Positions 51,501-59,084 of a DNA stretch of 64,000 nucleotides are shown piece after piece. The stretch's first letter is position 1. Each line of letters starts with the position of its first letter. The stretch is from Mycobacterium asiaticum (GTDB lineage Bacteria > Actinomycetota > Actinomycetes > Mycobacteriales > Mycobacteriaceae), in NCBI RefSeq assembly GCF_001673315.1, contig NZ_LZLQ01000148.1:92640-156639 (forward strand), read 5' to 3'. The notes beneath the pieces were generated by a model, which saw only the letters and a list, made by a program, of their open reading frames with translations, was not told the DNA's origin and did no database searches. The translations under genes and the position numbers were made by a program.

Positions 51501-51790
51501 GGCGCCCGCTGCAGGGCAAGAGCACACGCGACCGCGTCCGAGGCGCGGCCAAACGCGACGACGAAGCTGTCGCCCTCACCCTGCTCCACCGGGCGCACAC
51601 CGGCATGTGCGGCGACCGCCCGGGCCAGTGCCTCGTCCAGCCGTGCCACTGCGACCGCCATGACATCGGGCTGTGTCTCCCACAGCCGCGTCGATCCCTC
51701 GACGTCGGCCAATAGCAACGTCACCGTCCCGGTCGGCAGCCCAGTTACGCCCACAGTCACACCAAAGTCGCTCCATTCGGATGTGCTCAT
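48503..51790 (-). CDS. Cyclase - ATPase - LuxR regulator (Rv0386/Rv1358/Rv2488c type)
   Basis: 1095-residue multidomain regulator. A class III nucleotidyl cyclase domain (about 18-180) has both metal-binding aspartates (Asp29 in LLADVEGST, Asp74 in GEGDSFVV). It also has the transition-state Asn126 and Arg130 (NRTGR), so activity is plausible. It is followed by an NB-ARC/STAND-like ATPase (P-loop GAGGVGKT, 234-241; IVLDNCEH), a tetratricopeptide-like helical region (about 560-990), and a C-terminal LuxR helix-turn-helix (LTPAEREVARLVCEGMANKEIA to VQAHLAHIYNKLGI). The start is the ATG at 51790, not 51991 which overlaps the P450. Confidence 0.92.
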   Translation of the reverse strand: MSTSEWSDFGVTVGVTGLPTGTVTLLLADVEGSTRLWETQPDVMAVAVARLDEALARAVAAHAGVRPVEQGEGDSFVVAFGRASDAVACALALQRAPLAPIRLRIGIHTGEVRLRDEGNYIGPTINRTGRLRDLAHGGQTLLSGTTEDLVAETLPADAWLADLGAHPLRDLARPQRLVQLCHPDLRNDFPPLRSTSSVVTHNLPVQLTSFVGRQDQISSLRNALAGNRLVTLTGAGGVGKTRLAVQVAVEAAGDFGDGVRYVDLAPITAAEVVPVTVARALELPDQPGRSMIDTLLRFLRDRHMLIVLDNCEHLLDACATLLATLLAGAPRLTVLATSREPVNIPGEATWQVPPLSLADEAINLFAERARLAKPDFTVTENNSAQVAEICRRLDGMPLAIELAAARVRALSLTEIVDSLHDRFRLLTGGSRTAVRRQQTLRASVDWSHALLTEAERILFRRLAVFYGGFNLPSAQVVCGGDVIEPYQVLDQLTLLVDKSLVVADASSGRTRYRLLETVRQYALEKLGESGEADAVRSRHCDHYTAIAASLDAPARTDYQQRLAQVELEMDNLRNALGWHLENDDIDQALTLASSLQPVWLTRGRIMEGVAWFRVIPAANQASPSVRARALADEAVLKVFAGGQHLEIAQHAVQIARELDDPALLARALTASGLSAGAQYDSDKAASYYSEAIGLARALDEQWALSQILAWQSNTALNTGDLAAARVAGEEGRVIADAIGDGGNSRQCRLAIGWSLLVQGSIIEAISELRTLAADCDEAHDRVSGPVAVMGLGMALAYHGELDESFAVADAAVTAATDLGEYYLGMAYAQASQVRVAAGDLDGADQTGEVAWQCMYPHQPAVTTAQRVFNTIQVALARGHIATAREQIEAAIAVAQGWHRVAALLARARVAIAESMPLEAGRDAHQALTYAAEKKVYLQVPEAMECLAGLAAHSGEQSEAARLFGAAERLRESMGMVRFKIHEAEYDTSVAGLRNAMDESAFESAWAEGATLSMEEAIAYAQRGRGQRKRPASGWGSLTPAEREVARLVCEGMANKEIATRLFVSPRTVQAHLAHIYNKLGIGSRLQLVQGAVRQG

Positions 51791-51857
51791 GTTAGTCAGA
51801 ATGCGGTGACGTGGATCGCAAAACATCAGCCAATCGGCTAATGGTTGCGATCCCACA

Positions 51858-51873
51858 ACGCGTACGTACGCGT
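51858..51873. promoter_or_regulatory. Perfect 16-bp palindrome in divergent promoter
   Basis: ACGCGTACGTACGCGT is fully self-complementary and centred in the 172-bp gap between the cyclase-LuxR regulator and the P450 starts. It is an excellent candidate operator, possibly for the LuxR-type regulator itself. The P450 ribosome site GAGGAGG follows further right. Confidence 0.65.
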
Positions 51874-51962
51874 CTGGGGCCTGCGCAGTTTGGCACGTTG
51901 GCCGATGTACCTCAGTTCTCGTCACCGGATAGTCGAGGGCATTTCCATCCGAGGAGGCCCGC

Positions 51963-53162
51963 ATGACGATCGACATCGATCTACCGCCCATTGCTTACCA
52001 CGACGCGCGGGATCCCCACGAGGTCCACCGCCTGATCAAGGAGGCCCGAAGGCGGGGCCCAATCGCATTGGGGCCGTTCGGCCCTGAAATTCTTACCTAC
52101 GATCTGGTCCGCTCGGTGTTGCGGGATAATCACTTCGCCATGCCGCGCGGTATCGGGTTGGTGGCGCAGGGGATCAGCTCCGGACCGGTCTGGGATCGGT
52201 TGTGCCGGTTGCTGATCAGTCTTGATGGCACCGAACACAACCGTTTGCGTCGCTTGGTCTCACAGGCGTTCACCCCGAAGGCCGCCGCCCGCATGCGCAC
52301 CGTGTGCACCTCGGTGATGACGGCGCTGGTTGACAAGTACGCCGACAGCGGACACTGCGACATGGTGACCGATATCTCTCGGCCGTATCCCATTCCGATA
52401 ATCTGCGAGATGCTCGGCGCACCTTCGGAAGACTGGCAGCTTTTCTCGACGTGGGCGTCCGACATCACCAAAGCATTCGGGGGCAATGTCGCCGCGGAGG
52501 AGCCCGCGATCCTGAGAGCGTGGGAGCAGTTCGAGGCGTACATCGAGGCATTGATTGCACGGCGGCGGCGGTCGCTCACCGACGACCTGATCTCTGACCT
52601 CATTCGTGCTCAGGACGACGGCCTGGCCTACGACGAGTTGGTGAACTTGATCGCAATCCTGCTCAATGCCGGCACCGACACCACCCGTAACCAATTGGCC
52701 GCAGCGGTACAGACGCTCTCACAACACCCCGAGCAATGGCGATTGGTTGCCGAGTACCCCGAATTGGCACCCCGTGCAGTGGAGGAACTGATTCGGCACA
52801 CGCCGGTCAGTTCCGGGGTGATCCGGGTGGCAACCGAGGACGCCGCACTCGGTGGCATCAGCATCCCCGCAGGAACAGTCGTCGTGGCGAACACGGCATC
52901 GGCGAACCGCGACGAGACGGCCTACCACCTGCCCGACCGCTTGGACATCACCCGCGCGCAGCCGCAACCGATGCTGACTCTCGGTGGCGGCATGCACTAT
53001 TGCCTGGGTGCACACCTGGCCAGGGTCGAACTCACCGAGGCGCTGCGTGTCATCACTCGGCGCATGCCGAACATCAAAGTCACCGGTCCGGCCCCTTGGC
53101 GTCCTCCCACCGAATTGTCCGGCCCCATATCACTTCCCGTCGAATTCACGCCTGGTCACTGA
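51963..53162 (+). CDS. Cytochrome P450
   Basis: 399-residue soluble bacterial P450. I-helix LLNAGTDTTRNQ, K-helix EELIRH (E-x-x-R) and haem loop GGGMHYCLGAHLARVE with Cys347 as thiolate are all intact. GAGGAGG lies upstream of the ATG. No ferredoxin gene follows, so redox partners are elsewhere. It is divergent from the cyclase-LuxR regulator, which suggests control by it. CYP family not assignable by eye; not an obvious cyp143 or cyp144. Confidence 0.92.
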   Translation: MTIDIDLPPIAYHDARDPHEVHRLIKEARRRGPIALGPFGPEILTYDLVRSVLRDNHFAMPRGIGLVAQGISSGPVWDRLCRLLISLDGTEHNRLRRLVSQAFTPKAAARMRTVCTSVMTALVDKYADSGHCDMVTDISRPYPIPIICEMLGAPSEDWQLFSTWASDITKAFGGNVAAEEPAILRAWEQFEAYIEALIARRRRSLTDDLISDLIRAQDDGLAYDELVNLIAILLNAGTDTTRNQLAAAVQTLSQHPEQWRLVAEYPELAPRAVEELIRHTPVSSGVIRVATEDAALGGISIPAGTVVVANTASANRDETAYHLPDRLDITRAQPQPMLTLGGGMHYCLGAHLARVELTEALRVITRRMPNIKVTGPAPWRPPTELSGPISLPVEFTPGH

Positions 53163-53255
53163 GGTGTCGCAACTGACCGGCCGCAGACCATAGTTGAATT
53201 GCTCCCCCACTTTCGGCGATCCTCGACGGGAACCGAACTACGAGGAGGATCGGAC

Positions 53256-53714
53256 GTGGCTGGTGTGGGGCAGATCGCGATGAACAGTGCTCCGGTCTTG
53301 GGTGGCGTGATGCTCGCGGTCGCCGCCGGGCAGTTCAGGGGTCCGGACTTTCGCGGCCTGATCAAACAGGACATGGACCTGCTGGACCGGTTGCCGCCGG
53401 AAGCTACCGAGCGGCGCGCCGATTTGCAGCGCACCATCGACTCCCGCATCGACGACATGATCGAGGCCTCCGACCGGGGACGCGCGATGCGCAAGGCCGC
53501 AGCGTCCTACCGGGGCAACTGGCGCGACATCGTGCTGCTGCTGTGCGCGGTGTTGTTCACCATCGTCTGGTGGGATGTCAGCCACAGCCGGGCCAATTGG
53601 CTGCCGACGTTCATCCTGTTGCTGCTGCTGACGGCAGTGACAGCCGTGTATGCGCTGCGTGGGATGGCGCGGGCGAGCGTTTCCCTGCTGCGTCGGCGGC
53701 GCGAGAACGGATGA
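53256..53714 (+). CDS. Small membrane protein of unknown function
   Basis: 152 residues from the GTG at 53256, preceded by GAGGAGG at 7 nt. Hydrophobic segments are at about residues 9-25 (weak) and at 91-106 and 115-131 (clear). A charged, helical middle section (KQDMDLLDRLPPEATERRADLQ split at the Pro) lies between. A basic C-terminus (LLRRRREN) follows. Nothing identifies a family. It is 93 bp downstream of the P450 on the same strand. Confidence 0.7.
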   Translation: MAGVGQIAMNSAPVLGGVMLAVAAGQFRGPDFRGLIKQDMDLLDRLPPEATERRADLQRTIDSRIDDMIEASDRGRAMRKAAASYRGNWRDIVLLLCAVLFTIVWWDVSHSRANWLPTFILLLLLTAVTAVYALRGMARASVSLLRRRRENG

Positions 53715-53748
53715 TTGCCTGCTGCGGGTATCCCTGCAGAGGCGGCAA
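53715..53748. terminator. Imperfect hairpin between convergent genes
   Basis: TTGCC pairs with GGCAA around an inner stem CTGC-GGG / CCC-(T)-GCAG with a TAT loop. It fills the 40-bp gap between the membrane-protein stop and the LLM-oxidoreductase stop. The stem has a bulge and an internal loop, so the call is moderate. Confidence 0.4.
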
Positions 53749-53754
53749 GGTTGG

Positions 53755-54579
53755 TTACCGGATCGGCACTCCATCGCGCCACGCCAGCATCTCACCGAGA
53801 GTGGTTAAGTCATAACCTTTTTCGGTCGGTTTGAGCGCTGCGGTGAAGAGTGTCACGCCTTCCTTGTGGTACAGGTCGGCCTCGTTCGGACCGGTCCACG
53901 GCACGGCGCGCTCGATCGCGGAATCGTCGCGCTGCGCCGCTTCCGCATACCACTTCAGCAGCTGGTCTTTGCGCCGGAACTCGTCGATGGGTTCGACGGT
54001 GTGCCAGATGTCGGCGAACCCCGCAACCAGCGGCAGGGCCTTGTCCAAACCTGGACCGCCGACGAGTATCGGAATTGCACGCAGCGGCGGCGGAATCAAG
54101 CGCGCAAGCCGGTATTCGATCCGGGCCAAACCATCTACGAACAACCGGAGCCGATCTCCGACACTGGGGTAGGCGTACCCGTATGCGGTGTAATCCTTTT
54201 CGTACCATCCAGTTCCGAGACCCAAAATAAGCCTGCCACCACTGATGTGGTCGACGGTGCGCGCCATGTCGGCCAGCAGGTCGGGGTTGCGATAGCCGAT
54301 TCCGGAGACCAGCAGGCCGATCTCCACCCGCGTGGTCAACTCCCCCCATGTGGCGAGGGCCGTCCAGCCTTCGAAGTGGTTGACGTCGTGTTGTTCAGGC
54401 AGCAACTGCCCGGCACCGTCGCGATTCTCGATGAACGGCTTGTGGAAGTGGTCGTAGCCGAAGACGATGTCCGCTCCCATGGCCTCGGCATCAAGGACGG
54501 CCTGGCGCCACGTAGCGTAGCTCGGCGTACCGCCGGGCCACAGTTGCACTGCGACACGAGTTTTGCGAGGTGAAGTCAT
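53755..54579 (-). CDS. LLM-class F420-dependent oxidoreductase
   Basis: 274-residue luciferase-like TIM-barrel protein. Typical signatures are ADIVFGYDHF, RVEIGLLVSGIGYRNPDLLADMARTVD (split in the structure), GGRLILGLGTGWYEKDY, and PILVGGPG. These mark the F420-dependent branch used widely by mycobacteria. The substrate is unknown. It is divergent from the P450-ferredoxin pair across a 215-bp region containing a 7-bp inverted repeat and may serve the same pathway. Confidence 0.9.
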   Translation of the reverse strand: MTSPRKTRVAVQLWPGGTPSYATWRQAVLDAEAMGADIVFGYDHFHKPFIENRDGAGQLLPEQHDVNHFEGWTALATWGELTTRVEIGLLVSGIGYRNPDLLADMARTVDHISGGRLILGLGTGWYEKDYTAYGYAYPSVGDRLRLFVDGLARIEYRLARLIPPPLRAIPILVGGPGLDKALPLVAGFADIWHTVEPIDEFRRKDQLLKWYAEAAQRDDSAIERAVPWTGPNEADLYHKEGVTLFTAALKPTEKGYDLTTLGEMLAWRDGVPIR

Positions 54580-54689
54580 CGGAACCTCTGGTGGTATCGG
54601 GCAGTCGGAATCGATCCGACGCGGCGTGCGCGTCGGTCAGTAGGCCCCCCGCCCTAGCCACGCTGCCAGAGCAACCTCAGTTCAATACA

Positions 54690-54713
54690 CGTGCGCTGAA
54701 ACTAACGCGCACG
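54690..54713. promoter_or_regulatory. Inverted repeat in divergent LLM oxidoreductase-P450 promoter
   Basis: CGTGCGC and GCGCACG are perfect 7-bp arms with a 10-bp spacer, a half-site spacing of 17 bp centre to centre. It lies in the gap between the LLM oxidoreductase start (54579) and the P450 start (54795). It could be an operator or a transcript hairpin. Confidence 0.45.
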
Positions 54714-54794
54714 GTCGGCAAGTTATTTCCCGAATCGACAGATCGTGGTGAAGAAGCCATTGCTCACCATTCGGTGCGGTGCCAGGCTAACCAC

Positions 54795-55985
54795 ATGACA
54801 GAAGGCCCCGGGTTCGTCGACCAGGCCATGATGGGCCTTGCCGAGCCCCAGCCCATGTACCGGGCGCTGCGCGAATCGGCTCCGGTGTTGAGGTCACCGC
54901 AAGCGGTGGTCTTGAGCCGGCTTGCCGACATCGAGATGGCCCTCAAACGGACCGACCTGTTTTCTTCGAACATGGATGCGGTTGATCTGGGCAACCTACG
55001 GCCGTTGATCCCGTTGCAGATCGACCCGCCCGACCATGCCAAGTATCGGCGCATCCTGGATCCGTTGTTCACCCCGCGGGAGATGGCGCGGCGCGAACCG
55101 CAGGTGACCGCGTTGGTCAACCAGATGGTCGACCGCTTTGCCGATCGCGGTGAATGCGACTTTCACGCCGAGTTCGCGGTGCCGCTTCCCTGCACGGTCT
55201 TCCTACAGTTGCTCGGTCTCCCGCTGCGGGATCTCGACAAGCTCCTGGAATGGAAGGACGGGGTGATTCGTCCGGAAGGCACTACCGACTGGGATGGCCG
55301 CCACGCCGCGTCGGCACCGGTAGCCCTGCAGATCTACGAATACTTCGGCCAGGCCATCGAGGACCACATCGCGAATCCGCGTGACGACGTCTTGTCGGCG
55401 ATGATCGCGGCGGACCTGAAAGACCCGGACGGCGGAGCCCCGAAAAAGCTGACCCGCGAGGAGTTGCTCGACATCTGTTTCCTGTTCCTCATCGCGGGAC
55501 TGGACACGGTGACCGACTCGCTCGACTGCTTCTTCGTGTATTTGGCACGCCACCCTGAGCACCGGCATCAGCTCGTCGAGCAACCTGACATCCTGCCGCA
55601 TGCCATCGAGGAGTTGCTGCGCTGGGAGACGCCGGTGCCTGGCGTGGCGCGGGTTGCGATGCAAGACGTCGAAGTCGGCGGCTGCCCGATCAACAAGGGT
55701 GACCGGGTCAGCCCATTGCTCGGCGCGGCCAACACCGACCCGGCGGAGTTCCCCGACCCCGAACTCGTCGACTTCGCCCGTAACCCGAACCGGCACCGGG
55801 CGTTCGGCGGCGGCCCGCACCGCTGCCTCGGGTCCCACCTGGCTCGCATGGAACTGCGCGTGGCGCTGCGCGAATTCCACCGGCGGATCCCTGACTACGA
55901 GATCCCAACCGGCACCGAGTTGAAGTACACCGCCGCGCTGCGCTCTGTGGAGGCATTGCCGCTGACCTTCCCGGTTGCGTTGTGA
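54795..55985 (+). CDS. Cytochrome P450 with ferredoxin partner
   Basis: 396-residue P450. I-helix FLIAGLDTVTDSL, K-helix EELLRWE and haem loop FGGGPHRCLGSHLARMEL with Cys344 are present. The I-helix and haem loop are like those of the mycobacterial CYP143 group, but the rest differs. The start is the ATG at 54795 (MTEGPGFVDQ); a frame to 54570 overlaps the divergent gene. The stop overlaps the ferredoxin start, so the two products form an electron-transfer pair. Substrate unknown. Confidence 0.92.
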   Translation: MTEGPGFVDQAMMGLAEPQPMYRALRESAPVLRSPQAVVLSRLADIEMALKRTDLFSSNMDAVDLGNLRPLIPLQIDPPDHAKYRRILDPLFTPREMARREPQVTALVNQMVDRFADRGECDFHAEFAVPLPCTVFLQLLGLPLRDLDKLLEWKDGVIRPEGTTDWDGRHAASAPVALQIYEYFGQAIEDHIANPRDDVLSAMIAADLKDPDGGAPKKLTREELLDICFLFLIAGLDTVTDSLDCFFVYLARHPEHRHQLVEQPDILPHAIEELLRWETPVPGVARVAMQDVEVGGCPINKGDRVSPLLGAANTDPAEFPDPELVDFARNPNRHRAFGGGPHRCLGSHLARMELRVALREFHRRIPDYEIPTGTELKYTAALRSVEALPLTFPVAL

Positions 55986-56179
55986 TGACACATATTTCGG
56001 TGGATTCGGACCGGTGCGTGGGGCACGGACGCTGCTATTCACTGGCGCCCGACGTTTTCGATGCCGATGACACAGGCCATGCGGTGGTGCGCATCGAAGA
56101 TGTCTCCGGGGACCTCGAACGGCAGGCGCTGTGCGGTGCGCAGAACTGCCCGGAACAGGCGATCACGCTGACCCCGTAA
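55982..56179 (+). CDS. [3Fe-4S] ferredoxin (His-variant)
   Basis: 65-residue ferredoxin with CVGHGRC: the second Cys of the usual CxxCxxC is replaced by His, a feature of mycobacterial P450-linked ferredoxins. A distal Cys-Pro (NCPEQAI) completes the cluster. Likely a [3Fe-4S] or modified [4Fe-4S] cluster that reduces the P450. The start is the GTG at 55982 overlapping the P450 stop as GTGA, or the ATG at 55985. Co-translation fixes its partner as the P450 immediately upstream. Confidence 0.93.
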   Translation: MMTHISVDSDRCVGHGRCYSLAPDVFDADDTGHAVVRIEDVSGDLERQALCGAQNCPEQAITLTP

Positions 56180-56233
56180 GTTCTCCCGGTTTGCTAGGTA
56201 CGCTGTCGCAAACCACAGAAGGGATGTCTGCCC

Positions 56234-57022
56234 ATGCAACCAGGCTCGCTTGACCCGGTCGCCAGCGAACGGCTGTCGCACGCAGAGAAGTCATGGACGT
56301 CGGACCTGTCGATCAACGAGTTCGCGCTGCTGCACGGAGCCGGCTTCGAGCCGATCGAACTGGTGATGGGCGTGTCGGTTTACCACGTCGGATATCAGTT
56401 CACCAATATGCGTCAGCAGCAGGAACTCGGGGTGCTCACCGAGGCGACCTATCGCGCGCGCTGGAACGCCATGGCCCGCATGCAGGCTGAAGCCGATTCG
56501 CTCAAAGCCGACGGGATCGTCGGTGTCCGCCTCAACTGGCGTCATCACGGCGAGGGCGGTGAACACCTGGAGTTCATGGCGGTAGGTACCGCGGTGCGTT
56601 ACATCGAGAAGCCGGGAGCATTCCGCCGGCCCAACGGCCAGGCGTTCTCCAGTCATCTTTCCGGGCAGGACATGGTGACGCTGCTGCGCTCCGGCCACAC
56701 ACCGGTGGCGTTTGTGATGGGCAACTGCGTATTTCACATCGCGGTGCAGGGTTTCATGCAGACGCTCAAGCAGATGGGCCGCAACATGGAAATGCCGCAG
56801 TGGACGCAAGGCAATTACCAGGCCCGCGAGTTGGCGATGACGCGCATGCAGAGCGAGGCGGAACGCGACGGTGCCACCGGTGTGGTGGGGGTGCACTTCG
56901 CCATCTCGAATTACGCGTGGGGACACCACACGGTGGAGTTCTACACCGCGGGAACCGCTGTGCGCCGCACCGGCAGTGGTGAGACCATCAAACCGACGTT
57001 CGTCCTGCCGATGGATAACTGA
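56234..57022 (+). CDS. Duplicated YbjQ-like (heavy-metal-binding domain) protein
   Basis: 262 residues made of two tandem copies of a YbjQ/UPF0145-type domain. Copy 1 is about 12-130 (IELVMGVSVYHVGYQ, AEADSLKADGIVGVRLN, LEFMAVGTAVRY); copy 2 is about 140-250 (VAFVMGNCVFHIAVQ, AERDGATGVVGVHFA, VEFYTAGTAVR). Single-copy members form pentamers; the doubled form is less common. Metal binding is suggested by family name only. It follows the ferredoxin by 54 bp and overlaps the next gene by 1 bp. Confidence 0.85.
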   Translation: MQPGSLDPVASERLSHAEKSWTSDLSINEFALLHGAGFEPIELVMGVSVYHVGYQFTNMRQQQELGVLTEATYRARWNAMARMQAEADSLKADGIVGVRLNWRHHGEGGEHLEFMAVGTAVRYIEKPGAFRRPNGQAFSSHLSGQDMVTLLRSGHTPVAFVMGNCVFHIAVQGFMQTLKQMGRNMEMPQWTQGNYQARELAMTRMQSEAERDGATGVVGVHFAISNYAWGHHTVEFYTAGTAVRRTGSGETIKPTFVLPMDN

Positions 57023-57411
57023 TGGATGGGTTCGACGCCGAGCGGGTGAGCCGGACGATCGCGGGTGCGCTGGCCGGACCCGGCGGTGTCGCGTTGGTGG
57101 TCAACGTATTCGCCGGGCTGCCCGGAGTCGTTCACACTCCGGCACGGCGTGGGTTCTTCTCGTCCAGTCCCGAGCGGATCCAGATCGGTGACTGGCGTTA
57201 CGAGATCGCGCGCGACGGTCGACTGCTTGCCGGGCACGTCGTGAACGGCATCGTGATCGCCGAAGACATTCTGCAGGCCAACGCGGTGGGACCGCACATC
57301 ACGCGTGCGCTCGGCCAGGTGGTCGCGCGGTACGGCGCCACAGTCATTCCCAATATCGACGCTGCCGTCGAAATACTTGGCACCGGCACCGGCACCGGCT
57401 ACCAATATTGA
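57022..57411 (+). CDS. Conserved small protein coupled to the YbjQ-like gene
   Basis: 129 residues, TGATG-coupled to the preceding gene. Segments are GGVALVVNVFAGLPGVVHTP, then IQIGDWRYEIARDGRLLAGHVVNGIVIAEDIL, ending in a Gly/Thr repeat (GTGTGTGYQY). The hydrophobic stretch is too short and broken to be a confident transmembrane helix. The pattern recalls a small mycobacterial DUF5073-type family; that is a guess. The coupling makes it a likely partner of the duplicated domain protein. Confidence 0.75.
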   Translation: MDGFDAERVSRTIAGALAGPGGVALVVNVFAGLPGVVHTPARRGFFSSSPERIQIGDWRYEIARDGRLLAGHVVNGIVIAEDILQANAVGPHITRALGQVVARYGATVIPNIDAAVEILGTGTGTGYQY

Positions 57412-57437
57412 GATTGGGTCTTGAGGTCGCTGATCGC

Positions 57438-58847
57438 TCAGTTGTCCTGAGGTCGCCTTTCCCGGCGCTCCAAGGAGGCGCCGCATTCCATTAGCTCTTT
57501 GAGCGCATCTGGAAACGCGTCGGCCATCTCCCACAGGTCCGGGAGTAGATCCGGGCACGAAATGATTCCGATGCCCAAGGTCCCGTTGAGCGACATCACG
57601 GTGATGTTGAGTCCGGCGCCGCCGAGAAGCGGACCCAACGGATACATCGCCTCAAGGCGGCAACCGAGAAAATACAACTGCTCCTGCGGGCCGGGAACAT
57701 TGGACAGAATCATGTTGTAGACGGGACTCGTGCCTAACGGGATTCGGGGCAGAATCCGCATCGCCGCCCCGAACATGGTCTGCCCGCCGAACTCGGTCCA
57801 GTCGTGCAGCAGCGTGGGTCCCATGGCCGCGGTGTGGTCCTTCGCTGCGGAATTGCCTGCGGCCATCGTGCGGACGCGCTCCACCGGGTCGCTGATCTGG
57901 CTCTCCAGCCGGCAGAACATCCAGGTGGTCTGGTTGCGTCCCGGACGGTCGGACTTGTCGCGCACCGACACCGGGACGGTGGCGACCAACGGGACGTCGG
58001 GCAGTTCACCCCGTTCTAGCAGGAAACGCCGCAATACCCCGGCGCACAACGCCATCACTACGTCGTTGACGGTCACCCCGAACTGGTTCTTCACCCGCTT
58101 GACGTCGCGCATATCCAGTTGGGTGTAGGCCACGTTGCGATAGCGAGTCAGCGGGCCGTTGAACGGAGTCGGCGGCGCGGAAAACGGTGCGGCCATGGTT
58201 CTGCCTTCTCGGGCGCGCAGCAATGTCTGCGTAAGCGTCACCACGGTGGCCGGCACGACCGTCGCCAGGCGCAGGGGTCGCTTCGCCAAGTTCAGGAAGC
58301 CACTGACCGCGATCTGCAACGGGCTGGCGCGCCCGGCGCCACGCACCGGGCGCGGTGCCGGTGCGTCGGGCGCCGGACCGCACAACTGCGCGAGCAGGTT
58401 GGCTCCGGCGACGCCGTCGACCACCGAATGGTGCACCTTGAGCAGTACCTTCACCCTGTCCGGACGGGCACCGCCTTCGATCAACCACATTTCCCACAGC
58501 GGACGATCGCGGTCGAGCGGTAAACCTGCGATATGCCCGCAGATCTCCGCCATTTCCCGCCGCCCGCCGGGGGTCGGCGCGGCGACTCGGTGCAGGTGGC
58601 GGCTCAGCGAGAAGCGCTCGTCATCGACCCATACCGGATGGTCGGGGTTCCATTGGGTGTCTGCCAGCTTCATCCGGAATTCCGGTACCGCTTTGACACG
58701 TTTGGCCAGCAGCGCCCGCAACCGGGCATAGGAATAGCCCCCGGGCATTGTCGACGTATCGAGTTCCAGGACGCAGCACACGTTCAGCGGTTGCGTCGGG
58801 GTTTCTAGATACAGAAAGAATGCATCAAGTCCGCTTAGTCGTTCCAT
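57438..58847 (-). CDS. WS/DGAT-family O-acyltransferase (Tgs-like)
   Basis: 469-residue wax ester synthase/diacylglycerol acyltransferase. The catalytic HHxxxDG motif is intact (KVHHSVVDG, about 141-147). The N-terminal MERLSGLDAFFLYLETPTQPLNV and C-terminal SNVPGPQEQLYFLGCRL and GLNITVMSLNGTLGIGI are family hallmarks. It makes triacylglycerol or wax esters from acyl-CoA at the inner membrane or lipid droplet surface. Mycobacteria have many paralogues; which one this is cannot be told. Confidence 0.93.
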   Translation of the reverse strand: MERLSGLDAFFLYLETPTQPLNVCCVLELDTSTMPGGYSYARLRALLAKRVKAVPEFRMKLADTQWNPDHPVWVDDERFSLSRHLHRVAAPTPGGRREMAEICGHIAGLPLDRDRPLWEMWLIEGGARPDRVKVLLKVHHSVVDGVAGANLLAQLCGPAPDAPAPRPVRGAGRASPLQIAVSGFLNLAKRPLRLATVVPATVVTLTQTLLRAREGRTMAAPFSAPPTPFNGPLTRYRNVAYTQLDMRDVKRVKNQFGVTVNDVVMALCAGVLRRFLLERGELPDVPLVATVPVSVRDKSDRPGRNQTTWMFCRLESQISDPVERVRTMAAGNSAAKDHTAAMGPTLLHDWTEFGGQTMFGAAMRILPRIPLGTSPVYNMILSNVPGPQEQLYFLGCRLEAMYPLGPLLGGAGLNITVMSLNGTLGIGIISCPDLLPDLWEMADAFPDALKELMECGASLERRERRPQDN

Positions 58848-59084
58848 AGCCGCCTGCTCGCTAGTTAGCGTGCAAAATTGTTAGTTAAATTGACCCCTCC
58901 GAAAGGGCCTGCCCCGGCTCCTCATCAGCCCCCCGCACCGCGGTTCCGCACGGCGTACCCGCGTTGGTCATTGCGCTAAACACAAAAGCAGCTACCACTC
59001 GCGCAACTCTTCCACCTCAACGTGAAGCATCGGCCCGGCGGAGCTGAGCGGCATGCCGTGGAGTGCCGATGGTAGACAACTGAC

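Noticed and set aside
51791..51991. Upstream start for the cyclase-LuxR regulator
   Set aside because: It would overlap the divergent P450 start and code across the 16-bp palindrome; MSTSEW at 51790 is the better start just before the cyclase domain.
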